Below are positions 15,676 through 22,947 of a stretch of DNA of 22,947 nucleotides, piece after piece. The position numbers and the translations under genes are program-made. The DNA is from an uncultured Nocardioides sp. Its GTDB lineage: Bacteria; Actinomycetota; Actinomycetes; Propionibacteriales; Nocardioidaceae. The DNA is taken from NCBI RefSeq assembly GCF_946885725.1, contig NZ_CAMPGZ010000043.1, forward strand, positions 1-22,947, given 5' to 3'. The notes beneath the pieces are model-generated. The model made no database searches, was not told the origin of the DNA, and saw nothing but the letters and a program-made list of their open reading frames with translations. Every line of letters begins with the position of its first letter. Position 1 is the stretch's first letter.

Positions 15676-16452
15676 TCAGGCGCCGAACCGGCGGTTGCGC
15701 TCGGAGTACGCCCGCAGCGCGCGGAGGAAGTCGACCTTGCGGAAGTCGGGCCAGTAGGCCTCGCAGAAGTAGAACTCGCTCTGCGCGCTCTGCCAGAGCA
15801 GGAAGCCGCCGAGCCGCTGCTCGCCGGACGTTCGGATGACGAGGTCGGGGTCGGGCTGGCCCTTGGTGTAGAGGTGCTCGGCGATGTGCTCGACGTCGAG
15901 GATCTCGGCGAGCTCCTCGATCGACGTGCCCTTCGAGGCGTGCTCCTGCAGCAGCGACCGGACCGCGTCGGCGATCTCCCGGCGCCCGCCGTACCCGACG
16001 GCGACGTTGACGAGCAGACCCTCGACGTCGCGGGTCTCGTCGGCCGCCTCCTTGAGCCGGCGGGCGGTGTCGGCGGGGAGCAGGTCCAGCGCACCGACGG
16101 GGTTGAGCCGCCAGCGGTTCTGCGCGGCGAGGTCGGCGACGGCGTCCTCGATGATCACCAGGAGGTTCCGCAGCTCCTCGCTGGGCCGGTTGAGGTTGTC
16201 GGTGGACAGCAGCCACAGCGTCACCACCTCGACGCCGAGCTCGTCGCACCACTCGAGCAGCGGGGAGATGTTGGCGGCGCCGGCGCGGTGGCCGTGCGCG
16301 GCGTCGCGGCCCACGGCACGGGCCCAGCGGCGGTTGCCGTCGAGCATCACGCCGACGTGCTTGGGCAGCTTGTCGGGCGGGAGTCGGCGGGCGAGGCGTC
16401 GCTCGTACGCCGGGTAGAGCACCCGTCGTACGCCTGCCTTCCAGTCCGCCAC
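15676..16452 (-). CDS. uppS: cis-Isoprenyl diphosphate synthase (UppS family)
   Basis: A 258-aa cytoplasmic enzyme of the cis-prenyltransferase family, which condenses isopentenyl diphosphate onto an allylic diphosphate to make Z-prenyl chains for cell-wall lipid carriers. VGVMLDGNRRWAR contains the catalytic Asp38 that binds the diphosphate with magnesium; LLSTDNLNRP, NVAVGYGGRREIADA and DLVIRTSGEQRLGGFLLWQS follow as the usual conserved blocks, and QSEFYFCEAYWPDF closes the site. It resembles Rv1086, a short-chain Z-farnesyl diphosphate synthase, in both order and neighbours, so product length (C15 or C50) is open. The GTG start gives MADWKAGVRR and lacks a strong ribosome binding site. It is divergent from the trhA-like gene. 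Confidence 0.9.
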   Translation of the reverse strand: MADWKAGVRRVLYPAYERRLARRLPPDKLPKHVGVMLDGNRRWARAVGRDAAHGHRAGAANISPLLEWCDELGVEVVTLWLLSTDNLNRPSEELRNLLVIIEDAVADLAAQNRWRLNPVGALDLLPADTARRLKEAADETRDVEGLLVNVAVGYGGRREIADAVRSLLQEHASKGTSIEELAEILDVEHIAEHLYTKGQPDPDLVIRTSGEQRLGGFLLWQSAQSEFYFCEAYWPDFRKVDFLRALRAYSERNRRFGA

Positions 16453-16595
16453 GAGCCACCACCATACTCGCGATACGTGGGGCGACCGGTGTCCCGAATG
16501 TGCGGGTTCCGTGCGGATCCGGCTCGGGCCTGCTTCGGCCGCTGAACGGCGTCCAGACGACGCCTGCTCGAGGCCGTGACGGTGGCCACGAACCC

Positions 16596-16625
16596 GGGAC
16601 AGTCCTTGGCGGGCCTCGATATTTT
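16596..16625 (+). promoter_or_regulatory. Promoter of the trhA-like gene
   Basis: GGGACA (16596-16601) and TATTTT (16620-16625) are 18 bp apart, and the -10 ends 6 nt before the ATG at 16632. There is no Shine-Dalgarno sequence, so the mRNA is probably leaderless. Confidence 0.45.
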
Positions 16626-16631
16626 CGGTTC

Positions 16632-17372
16632 ATGCCCGACTCGCACCCCAACGGCTCGGCGAGCACCCGCTCGTCCGGTCACCGCCTCGGTGACCAGGTC
16701 GACCGTGTTGCAGGGCACGTCCGGGAGGCGATCGAGGAGGCCAAGCCGCACTTCCGCGGCTGGCTGCACGCCGCGACCGCGCCGCTCGCGGCGGCCGCCG
16801 GCATCGTGCTGGTCGCGCTCTCCCCCAACGCCATGACGCGTACCGGGTCGGCGGTGTTCGCCGTGACGGCCCTCGTGCTGTTCACCGTGTCGGCGATCTA
16901 CCACCGCGGCCGCTGGAGCCCGCGCGTCTGGGCGTTCCTGCGGCGCTTCGACCACGCCAACATCTTCCTGCTCATCGCCGGCACCTACACGCCGTTCTCA
17001 CTGCTGCTCCTCGAGGGCCGCAACCGAGTCGTGCTGCTCGCGGTGGTGTGGACCGGGGCGATCCTCGGCGTGCTGTTCCGGGTGTTCTGGGCCGGGGCGC
17101 CGCGCTGGCTGTACACGCCGATCTACATGGCGCTCGGCTGGGCGGCGGTGTTCTACGTCAACGACTTCGTCCACGGCACGCACCCGGCGGTGCTCACGTT
17201 GATGGCGACCGGCGGCCTGCTCTACACGCTCGGGGGCCTGGTCTACGGCTTCCAGTGGCCGAACCCCTCACCGCGCTGGTTCGGCTTCCACGAGGTGTTC
17301 CACACGCTGACGATCGCCGCGTTCGTCACCCACTACGTCGGCGTCTCGATCGCGACGTACAGCCTGCGCTGA
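16632..17372 (+). CDS. trhA: Hemolysin III / TrhA family membrane protein
   Basis: A 246-aa integral membrane protein of the PAQR/hemolysin III superfamily with about seven transmembrane helices. The family residues are present: SAIYHRGRW (Ser and His), RRFDHANIFLLIAGTYTPFS (Asp and the AGTYTPF motif) and FGFHEVFHTLTIAAFVTHYV with the His cluster that would bind a metal. The first 45 residues are hydrophilic. The ATG at 16632 is chosen since the longer reading upstream has no plausible start signal and a -10 lies just before this ATG. Members affect membrane fluidity in bacteria; haemolysis is not implied. It is divergent from the uppS gene as in Rv1085c/Rv1086. Confidence 0.88.
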   Translation: MPDSHPNGSASTRSSGHRLGDQVDRVAGHVREAIEEAKPHFRGWLHAATAPLAAAAGIVLVALSPNAMTRTGSAVFAVTALVLFTVSAIYHRGRWSPRVWAFLRRFDHANIFLLIAGTYTPFSLLLLEGRNRVVLLAVVWTGAILGVLFRVFWAGAPRWLYTPIYMALGWAAVFYVNDFVHGTHPAVLTLMATGGLLYTLGGLVYGFQWPNPSPRWFGFHEVFHTLTIAAFVTHYVGVSIATYSLR

Positions 17373-17409
17373 CCACACGACACGTTGTGAGACGGGTCAT
17401 AGACCCCTC

Positions 17410-17438
17410 TTTACGCCCTCGGGGACGCGGCGTACCGT
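17410..17438 (+). promoter_or_regulatory. Promoter with no gene behind it
   Basis: TTTACG (17410-17415) and TACCGT (17433-17438) are separated by exactly 17 bp, and TACCGT fits TAnnnT. Transcription would start near 17445 and run into the hairpins at 17506-17525 and 17533-17583, with no convincing ORF between. Confidence 0.5.
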
Positions 17439-17444
17439 CGAAAG

Positions 17445-17583
17445 ACACCAGAAGGTTTCTGTGTGGGAGGTGTTGCCCTTGCATCGCAGCCCAAGCCGAT
17501 CGCACCACGAGCCCGAAGGGCCGTGACGATCTCGAAACCGACCGGAGGGAAGGCGCGTGGCGCCTTCCCTCCGACCTGTTTCG
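17445..17583 (+). ncRNA. Candidate small RNA of about 140 nt
   Basis: The stretch between a sigma-A-like promoter and a very strong hairpin can fold into three stem-loops: ACACCAGAA with TTCTGTGT at 17446-17465 (one bulge), CACG-A-GCCC with GGGC-CGTG at 17506-17525 (GAA loop) and the terminator at 17533-17583. It lies 73 bp after the trhA-like stop, on the same strand, and ahead of the convergent DUF255 gene. I do not recognise it as SRP, 6S, tmRNA or RNase P RNA. A 15-codon ORF starting with TTG after GGGAGG exists but is not convincing. A 3' untranslated region of the trhA-like gene is the main alternative. Confidence 0.45.
17533..17583. terminator. Strong bidirectional terminator
   Basis: CGGAGGGAAGGCGC (17543-17556) and GCGCCTTCCCTCCG (17560-17573) form a perfect 14-bp stem around GTG. 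An outer CGAAAC/GTTTCG pair (17533-17538 and 17578-17583) extends it across a small internal loop. It is placed between convergent genes, 19 bp from the DUF255 stop. Confidence 0.85.
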
Positions 17584-17601
17584 GGCCCCTTCTCGCCGGC
17601 G

Positions 17602-19602
<2,001 letters not shown>

Positions 19603-19627
19603 TTCCTGTGACTCCTGACGAGTGGCA

Positions 19628-19670
19628 CGTGCATCACTTCCGTTGGAGTGATGCACGAGAGTGATGCACG
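19628..19670. repeat. Three operator-like repeats at the element edge
   Basis: CGTGCATCACT (19628-19638) is inverted as AGTGATGCACG at 19647-19657 (11-bp perfect arms, 8-nt gap), and that unit is repeated directly at 19660-19670, 13 bp on. It lies upstream of a TACGAT (19679-19684, a TAnnnT -10) and a GTG with a strong AGGAGG site (19709). The arrangement suits an autoregulated promoter of a plasmid-type or addiction-type gene. Confidence 0.65.
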
Positions 19671-19708
19671 AAAAGGCGTACGATGGCTCCTCAAGCGTAG
19701 GAGGTCTC

Positions 19709-21489
19709 GTGGCGACGCGTTCTCAGCCGAAGCTGCTTCATCCGGGCGAGGAACCCGGACCGGCGTTGCGGCAGGCGTGGGACCGACGAGCATGGGCCGA
19801 CGCCCGACCCGACAAGGTCGTACCGACCAGCGGCGATGATCTACGTCACCGCTGGATCGAGGAGCTGAACGAGCTCGGCTACGTCGCCCCGGCCCGGGGC
19901 GCTCCGCTTGACACCTTGCGGGCCGGCGCTGTCGACCGCGACGGTGTCGTCGAGCTGCTCTCGTCCGGCTTGGCTCACGTCGCTCGGCGTGGAACGCGGC
20001 CGACGCCCGGGGTGAGGTCGAGCGGATCATTGCGTCCGGCGGAGGCGTGGTCGACGGGGCCGTGCGTCGTGAGTTGGCAGAGGATCTGACCGCTCGCGTC
20101 ATCGCCGCATCACGCCCGCTACTCCCCCGATCGGACGTGCCCGAGCACGTGCGTTCGTTCACGTCGGTCGACGTGCTGGCCGTCGAGCACGAGATCGTCG
20201 ACCGCCTTGCGACTCGTGCCGAGGCCAAGACGATCACCGTGATCGAGGGCGCGGCCGGGGCTGGCAAGACCGCCCGTCTCGCGGCAACCCGCGAGCGCGC
20301 GATCGCGGCCGGGCGTCGGATGGTCGTGGTGACCCCGACTCTCAGGGCGGCCCAGGTCGCAGAGGGCGCAATCGGCGCGGCGTCGTACTCCGCAGCCTGG
20401 CTACTCCACCAGCACGGCTTCCGCTGGGACGGGGACGGTCGGTGGAGTCGAGTCGACTCCGCGCCCGACGTCAGCGCCCGACTACGTCGAGGCGACCTGC
20501 TCGTCGTCGACGAGGCGGGCATGGGCGACCAGGACACTGCCCGCGCGCTACTCCGCCTTGCCGACGAGACCCAGGCACTCGTGATGCTGGTCGGCGACCG
20601 CCATCAACTCCCGGCTGTCGGCCGTGGCGGGGTCCTGGATCTGGCGATCAGGTACGCACCCGATCGCGTGCAACAGCGCAACGGCGTACGCCGGTTCGTC
20701 GATCCGGAGTATGCGCAGTTGTCGTTGCAGATGCGCGCCGGGTCCCGGCCCGGCGAAGTGTTTGATCAGCTGGTGGCTCGCGGGGAGATCGTCGTCCACG
20801 CGAGCGATGTCGAGCGGACGCGACGACTGGCTGCCGAAGCCAGCGTCGGCAAGCTCGTCGTCGCCGACACCCGCGAGCAGGTGGGCCGGATCAACGGCTC
20901 CGCGCACCGGATCCGCAAGGCGGCCGGTGAGGTCGACGAGCGGGTGCTGACCGCGGCGGGTGAACGGCTCGGCTTGGGCAACACCATCGCGACCCGGCGC
21001 AACGACCGCGATGCCGACGTCGCGAACCGTGAGTTGTGGACCGTCATTTCGTGCGATCGCGGCGCGCTCACCGTCAGGGGCGAGGCGGGGACCCGTGTGT
21101 TGCCGCCCGACTACGTGCGCCGCGATGTCGAGCTCGCCTACGCCACGACCGCCTTCGGCGCGCAAGGCGCCACGGTCACCGAGAGCCATGTGCTGGTCGG
21201 CGAGCACAGCGGAGCCGCGTCGGCGTACGTCGGGATGACACGCGGCCGCGAGCGAAACGTCGCGCACCTCGTCGCCGAGTCCGTCGAGGATGCTCGCAAG
21301 CAGTGGTCCGACGTGTTCGGCCGGGACCGTGCCGACCTCGGGCCAGCCCACGCACGGGAGGCGGCGGCCGAGGCGATCGAGCGCTACGGGCCGAAGGCCC
21401 GCAAGCATCGGCCGATTCAAAGCCTTCCGCCCGAGTTCGACCACCGACACCCCGCGCGGTCGTCATCGGGCCCGGGCATCGGATTCTGA
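19709..21489 (+). pseudogene. MobF relaxase remnant, truncated and frameshifted
   Basis: The first frame, from GTG 19709, reads RQAWDRRAWADARPDKVVP, then DDLRHRWIEELNELGYVAPA and DRDGVVELLSS, matching the stretch that follows the relaxase domain in TraA/TrwC-type proteins. Between about 19960 and 19985 the coding passes to another frame, which gives RSAWNAADARGEVERIIASG and continues into the helicase half. The N-terminal relaxase domain with its catalytic Tyr and metal-binding His triad is absent, so DNA nicking at an origin of transfer is impossible. The end, GPGIGF, looks like the natural C-terminus. The good ribosome binding site at 19699-19704 suggests the fragment may still be transcribed. 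Confidence 0.8.
20047..21489 (+). CDS. Helicase half of the relaxase (open frame)
   Basis: This 480-aa stretch is open from a GTG at 20047 and holds a complete-looking SF1B (RecD/TraI-like) helicase core: Walker A EGAAGAGKT (67-75), Walker B LLVVDEAGMG (Asp155, Glu156), GDRHQLPAVGRGG, AYATTAFGAQGATV and YVGMTRGRERN as the late motifs. In intact TraI/TrwC it unwinds the plasmid strand during conjugation. It is part of the broken relaxase above; annotation programs may call it as a separate AAA-family ATPase. The GTG has no clear ribosome binding site, so independent expression is doubtful. Third codon positions remain G/C-rich, indicating the damage is recent. Confidence 0.75.
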   Translation: MVDGAVRRELAEDLTARVIAASRPLLPRSDVPEHVRSFTSVDVLAVEHEIVDRLATRAEAKTITVIEGAAGAGKTARLAATRERAIAAGRRMVVVTPTLRAAQVAEGAIGAASYSAAWLLHQHGFRWDGDGRWSRVDSAPDVSARLRRGDLLVVDEAGMGDQDTARALLRLADETQALVMLVGDRHQLPAVGRGGVLDLAIRYAPDRVQQRNGVRRFVDPEYAQLSLQMRAGSRPGEVFDQLVARGEIVVHASDVERTRRLAAEASVGKLVVADTREQVGRINGSAHRIRKAAGEVDERVLTAAGERLGLGNTIATRRNDRDADVANRELWTVISCDRGALTVRGEAGTRVLPPDYVRRDVELAYATTAFGAQGATVTESHVLVGEHSGAASAYVGMTRGRERNVAHLVAESVEDARKQWSDVFGRDRADLGPAHAREAAAEAIERYGPKARKHRPIQSLPPEFDHRHPARSSSGPGIGF

Positions 21490-21548
21490 ACCGCCATCGG
21501 CGCACAGCAGTTGCTGGAACACCTGGCTGCGGGGACGACGTTCGAAGC

Positions 21549-21803
21549 TCAGCCCGATCGCCAGAGCGTGATCAGCTGGTGGCCGACGTCGAGCCGGTCG
21601 TCATAGGGCTCGACCGTGACGCCGACGACGCACCCGGGTCCGCTCGGTGCCAGCACAACGGTGTGGCCGTTGCCCAAGTCCGCCCACCTCCGCGCGAACG
21701 CGACTCCAGCGTTCCACGTGGCCGGTGCGGAGGGGTGCCGCGACGTCGCCAACTGAGTGGCGAGCCGTTCGGCAACCTTGGCGACGGTCGTTGCCGGTTT
21801 CAT
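21549..21803 (-). CDS. Small ORF overlapping the XRE gene
   Basis: An 84-aa ORF, MKPATTVAKVAERLATQLAT onward, starting at an ATG that overlaps the XRE stop as ATGA and ending VGHQLITLWRSG. Third positions are G/C-rich throughout, supporting coding. Nothing recognisable: a helical N-terminus, then WADLGNGHTVVLAPSGPG and a hydrophobic strand. It may be a separate second gene of a two-gene module, or the true C-terminus of the XRE protein, since this frame stays coding-like upstream to about 21897. Confidence 0.5.
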   Translation of the reverse strand: MKPATTVAKVAERLATQLATSRHPSAPATWNAGVAFARRWADLGNGHTVVLAPSGPGCVVGVTVEPYDDRLDVGHQLITLWRSG

Positions 21804-22489
21804 CCCGTCGCCGCCCGCCGTCGGCGCCGGCGGCCGCGGGTCGAAGCGCGTCCGGATGAACCGCACCCGCGGCTCCTTCGGAGCCGGCGCCCTCCTTGGC
21901 ACTGCTTCGTGTCCGCGGACCACGCTTCAGCCGTGAACGACTCGTCCCCCCGGCCCAGGATCCGCACGGTATCCGGGTGGGTTGGTCCCCGCGCGATCGC
22001 AATCGGCCACTTCCACGCCTCGCGGACCGCGTCCGGTAGGTCGAGCTCCTCCCACACGTCGACCAGGAGGGGGCCATCGATCCAGCGGATCATCTCCTCG
22101 GTCGAGCCACCTTGGAGCAACTGCTCGTAGACACCCTTGCGCTGCGCGCGGTCGTGCATGTCCCACTCGCGCATCGGCCCGTCGCCGATCAGGTCGGGGA
22201 ACGCCAGGATCGCGAAGCAGTCGGGCGTCTCGACGTTCCAGAGGGTGCTCGGCACCCAGAAGTGCCCTACTCCGGGCGCTTCGTGCTCGACCCAGTCGAT
22301 GAGCCGGCGCAGGTTGAGGTCGTACCCCGCGGCCTCGAGGATCCGCGCGGCGACCTTGAGCGTGGGCGACTTCAGACCTCGTTCGTACGCCGACATCGTC
22401 GCCTGCGACGTACCGGATCTGGCGGCGAGCTCGGCCTGAGTCAGGCCGCTGGCACGTCGTGCGACTTCGAGCAGGTACGCCCGATCCAT
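21800..22489 (-). CDS. XRE-family regulator, probable C-terminal frameshift
   Basis: The N-terminus (about 5-58) is a Cro/C1-type helix-turn-helix: LEVARRASGLTQAELAARSG followed by TSQATMSAYERGLKSP. Residues about 63-170 form a conserved-looking domain (RLIDWVEHEAPGVGHFWVPS; IRWIDGPLLVDVWEELDLPD) of a kind I associate with XRE proteins paired with a partner gene, but I cannot name it. After about residue 196 (SADTKQC) the translation becomes a run of Arg, Ser and Gly, with A or T at many third positions. The other frame at the same place reads APAPKEPRVRFIRTRFDPRP with G/C third positions. A single indel near 21893-21906 is therefore likely. It is divergent from the excisionase, and may regulate it or act as an antitoxin. 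Confidence 0.7.
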   Translation of the reverse strand: MDRAYLLEVARRASGLTQAELAARSGTSQATMSAYERGLKSPTLKVAARILEAAGYDLNLRRLIDWVEHEAPGVGHFWVPSTLWNVETPDCFAILAFPDLIGDGPMREWDMHDRAQRKGVYEQLLQGGSTEEMIRWIDGPLLVDVWEELDLPDAVREAWKWPIAIARGPTHPDTVRILGRGDESFTAEAWSADTKQCQGGRRLRRSRGCGSSGRASTRGRRRRRRAATG

Positions 22490-22595
22490 CTCTCGACGAT
22501 ATCCGATCGAACGTATTTGGCTTTGCGCGCGGCACCGCCTTCACACCTACCTGTCGCCCACGAACCTCGCGGGCCAACGCCTGACAGGAGGAACC

Positions 22596-22843
22596 ATGAA
22601 CAGCAACACCCACGACGTTCCTTCCACGCGCGCCACGACGACGAGCTCCTCACGCTCGATGACGTCGCCGAGATCCTGCGGACACCGGTCAACACCGTGC
22701 GCTGGTGGCGCCAGGAAGGAACCGGCCCGGAGTTCTTCAAGATCGGCCGGCGCCTCTACACGACCGTCGGCGACCTGCGGACCTTCATCCGCACCCAGCG
22801 GCTCGCCTCCCAGCCGGTCCTCGGCAAGCCGAAGGCGGTGTGA
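22596..22843 (+). pseudogene. Frameshifted excisionase (MerR/AlpA-type HTH)
   Basis: A strong AGGAGG and the ATG at 22596 start a frame reading MNSNTHDVPSTRATT. The helix-turn-helix domain itself lies in another frame: DELLTLDDVAEILRTPVNTV, then RWWRQEGTGPEFFKIGRRLY and RTFIRTQRL, ending at the TGA 22841-22843. That frame has no start codon upstream within reach. A single-base indel in the ACGACGACG run near 22634-22646 would join them, so the gene is broken, or the base calls in this repeat are wrong. Intact relatives of about 80 aa direct excision of integrative elements or act as small regulators. Confidence 0.7.
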
Positions 22844-22846
22844 GCC

Positions 22847-22947
22847 GTGCACTGGCCGCCCGACGCCGGAGACGACACCGACCCGCGGCACGTCTTCCTC
22901 GACGCGCACGACGTGATGGCGCGCTACGGCTGGGGCAAGACGAAGGG
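22847..22947 (+). CDS. Second HTH/excisionase-like protein, 5' end only
   Basis: GTG 22847 begins MHWPPDAGDDTDPRHVFLDA, followed by HDVMARYGWGKTKG at the window edge. VMARYGWGKTK is the first helix-turn of an AlpA/excisionase-type DNA-binding domain. It starts 3 bp after the stop of the excisionase-like gene, so the two are probably one transcript, an order common in actinobacterial integrative elements. Too little is seen for more. Confidence 0.6.
   Translation, partial: MHWPPDAGDDTDPRHVFLDAHDVMARYGWGKTK

Larger units (their letters stand above)
19628..22947. mobile_element. Degraded integrative/conjugative element, partial
   Basis: A MobF relaxase remnant, an XRE regulator, and two excisionase-type helix-turn-helix genes in a row are the hallmark of an actinobacterial integrative element. 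At least three of its reading frames carry frameshifts or truncation, while the chromosomal genes just left of it are intact. The left limit is taken at the repeats beside the DUF255 gene; no attachment site or integrase is visible and the right end is outside the window. Confidence 0.7.

Noticed and set aside
17454..17525. A 15-codon peptide starting at TTG after GGGAGG.
   Set aside because: A very short ORF with a TTG start, no family support, and it lies inside predicted hairpins.
17461..17540. Signal recognition particle RNA, suggested by GGAGGTGTT and GCAGCCCAAG.
   Set aside because: The conserved SRP tetraloop helix (GGAAGGAAGCA-type) is absent and the pairing differs.
19709..19760. 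HigA-type antitoxin start (KLLHPGEEP) fused to the relaxase fragment.
   Set aside because: Only the LHPGE stretch fits and the sequence could equally be relaxase linker; too short to support.
21490..21548. Open reading after the relaxase stop (AIGAQQLLEHLAAG).
   Set aside because: Short, no start signal, and the relaxase already ends in a natural-looking C-terminus.

Overview
The window comes from a very GC-rich actinobacterium, most likely Nocardioides or another member of the Nocardioidaceae. The evidence is G/C at almost every third codon position, frequent GTG starts, Tat-type lipoproteins, ESX-type small proteins and the run phoH2 / isoprenyl diphosphate synthase / TrhA / DUF255 protein. 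From established knowledge, that run resembles the order of Rv1095, Rv1086, Rv1085c and Rv1084 in Mycobacterium tuberculosis.

Layout. (1) 1-7455: the end of an unidentified gene, then an arabinoside-use locus. Five tightly packed minus-strand genes form one operon: GH51 arabinofuranosidase, sugar-binding lipoprotein, two CUT1 permeases and a GH43-like lipoprotein. It is divergent from a LacI-family regulator. A palindromic LacI-type operator lies in the spacer between the -35 and -10 of the operon promoter. No ABC ATPase is encoded here, so a shared MsiK-type ATPase elsewhere is likely. (2) 7462-10882: a compact plus-strand cassette. It holds a 611-aa protein with a type VII-secretion-like helical N-terminus, a lipoprotein, a 96-aa EspC/WXG100-like protein and a spermidine-synthase-like methyltransferase fold. 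(3) 10912-13132: fumC, a nest of hairpins and a decayed ECF sigma-factor locus. (4) 13143-19602: conserved actinobacterial genes: a secreted transglycosylase-like protein, PhoH2, a cis-isoprenyl diphosphate synthase, TrhA (hemolysin III family) and a DUF255 thioredoxin-domain protein. A candidate small RNA with a strong terminator lies between the last two. (5) 19628-22947: a degraded integrative/conjugative element: inverted and direct operator repeats, a MobF relaxase without its relaxase domain and with a frameshift, an XRE regulator with a probable frameshift plus a small overlapping ORF, a frameshifted excisionase, and the start of a second excisionase-like gene.

The genes of regions 1, 2 and 4 look intact. 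Breaks concentrate in the sigma-factor relic and the mobile element, which argues for real decay rather than poor sequence. No tRNA, rRNA or CRISPR array was recognised. The strongest leads are the type VII-like cassette with an unassigned C-terminal domain, the unannotated RNA at about 17445-17583, the transglycosylase leader hairpin that may hide its ribosome binding site, and the repeat-controlled left edge of the mobile element.
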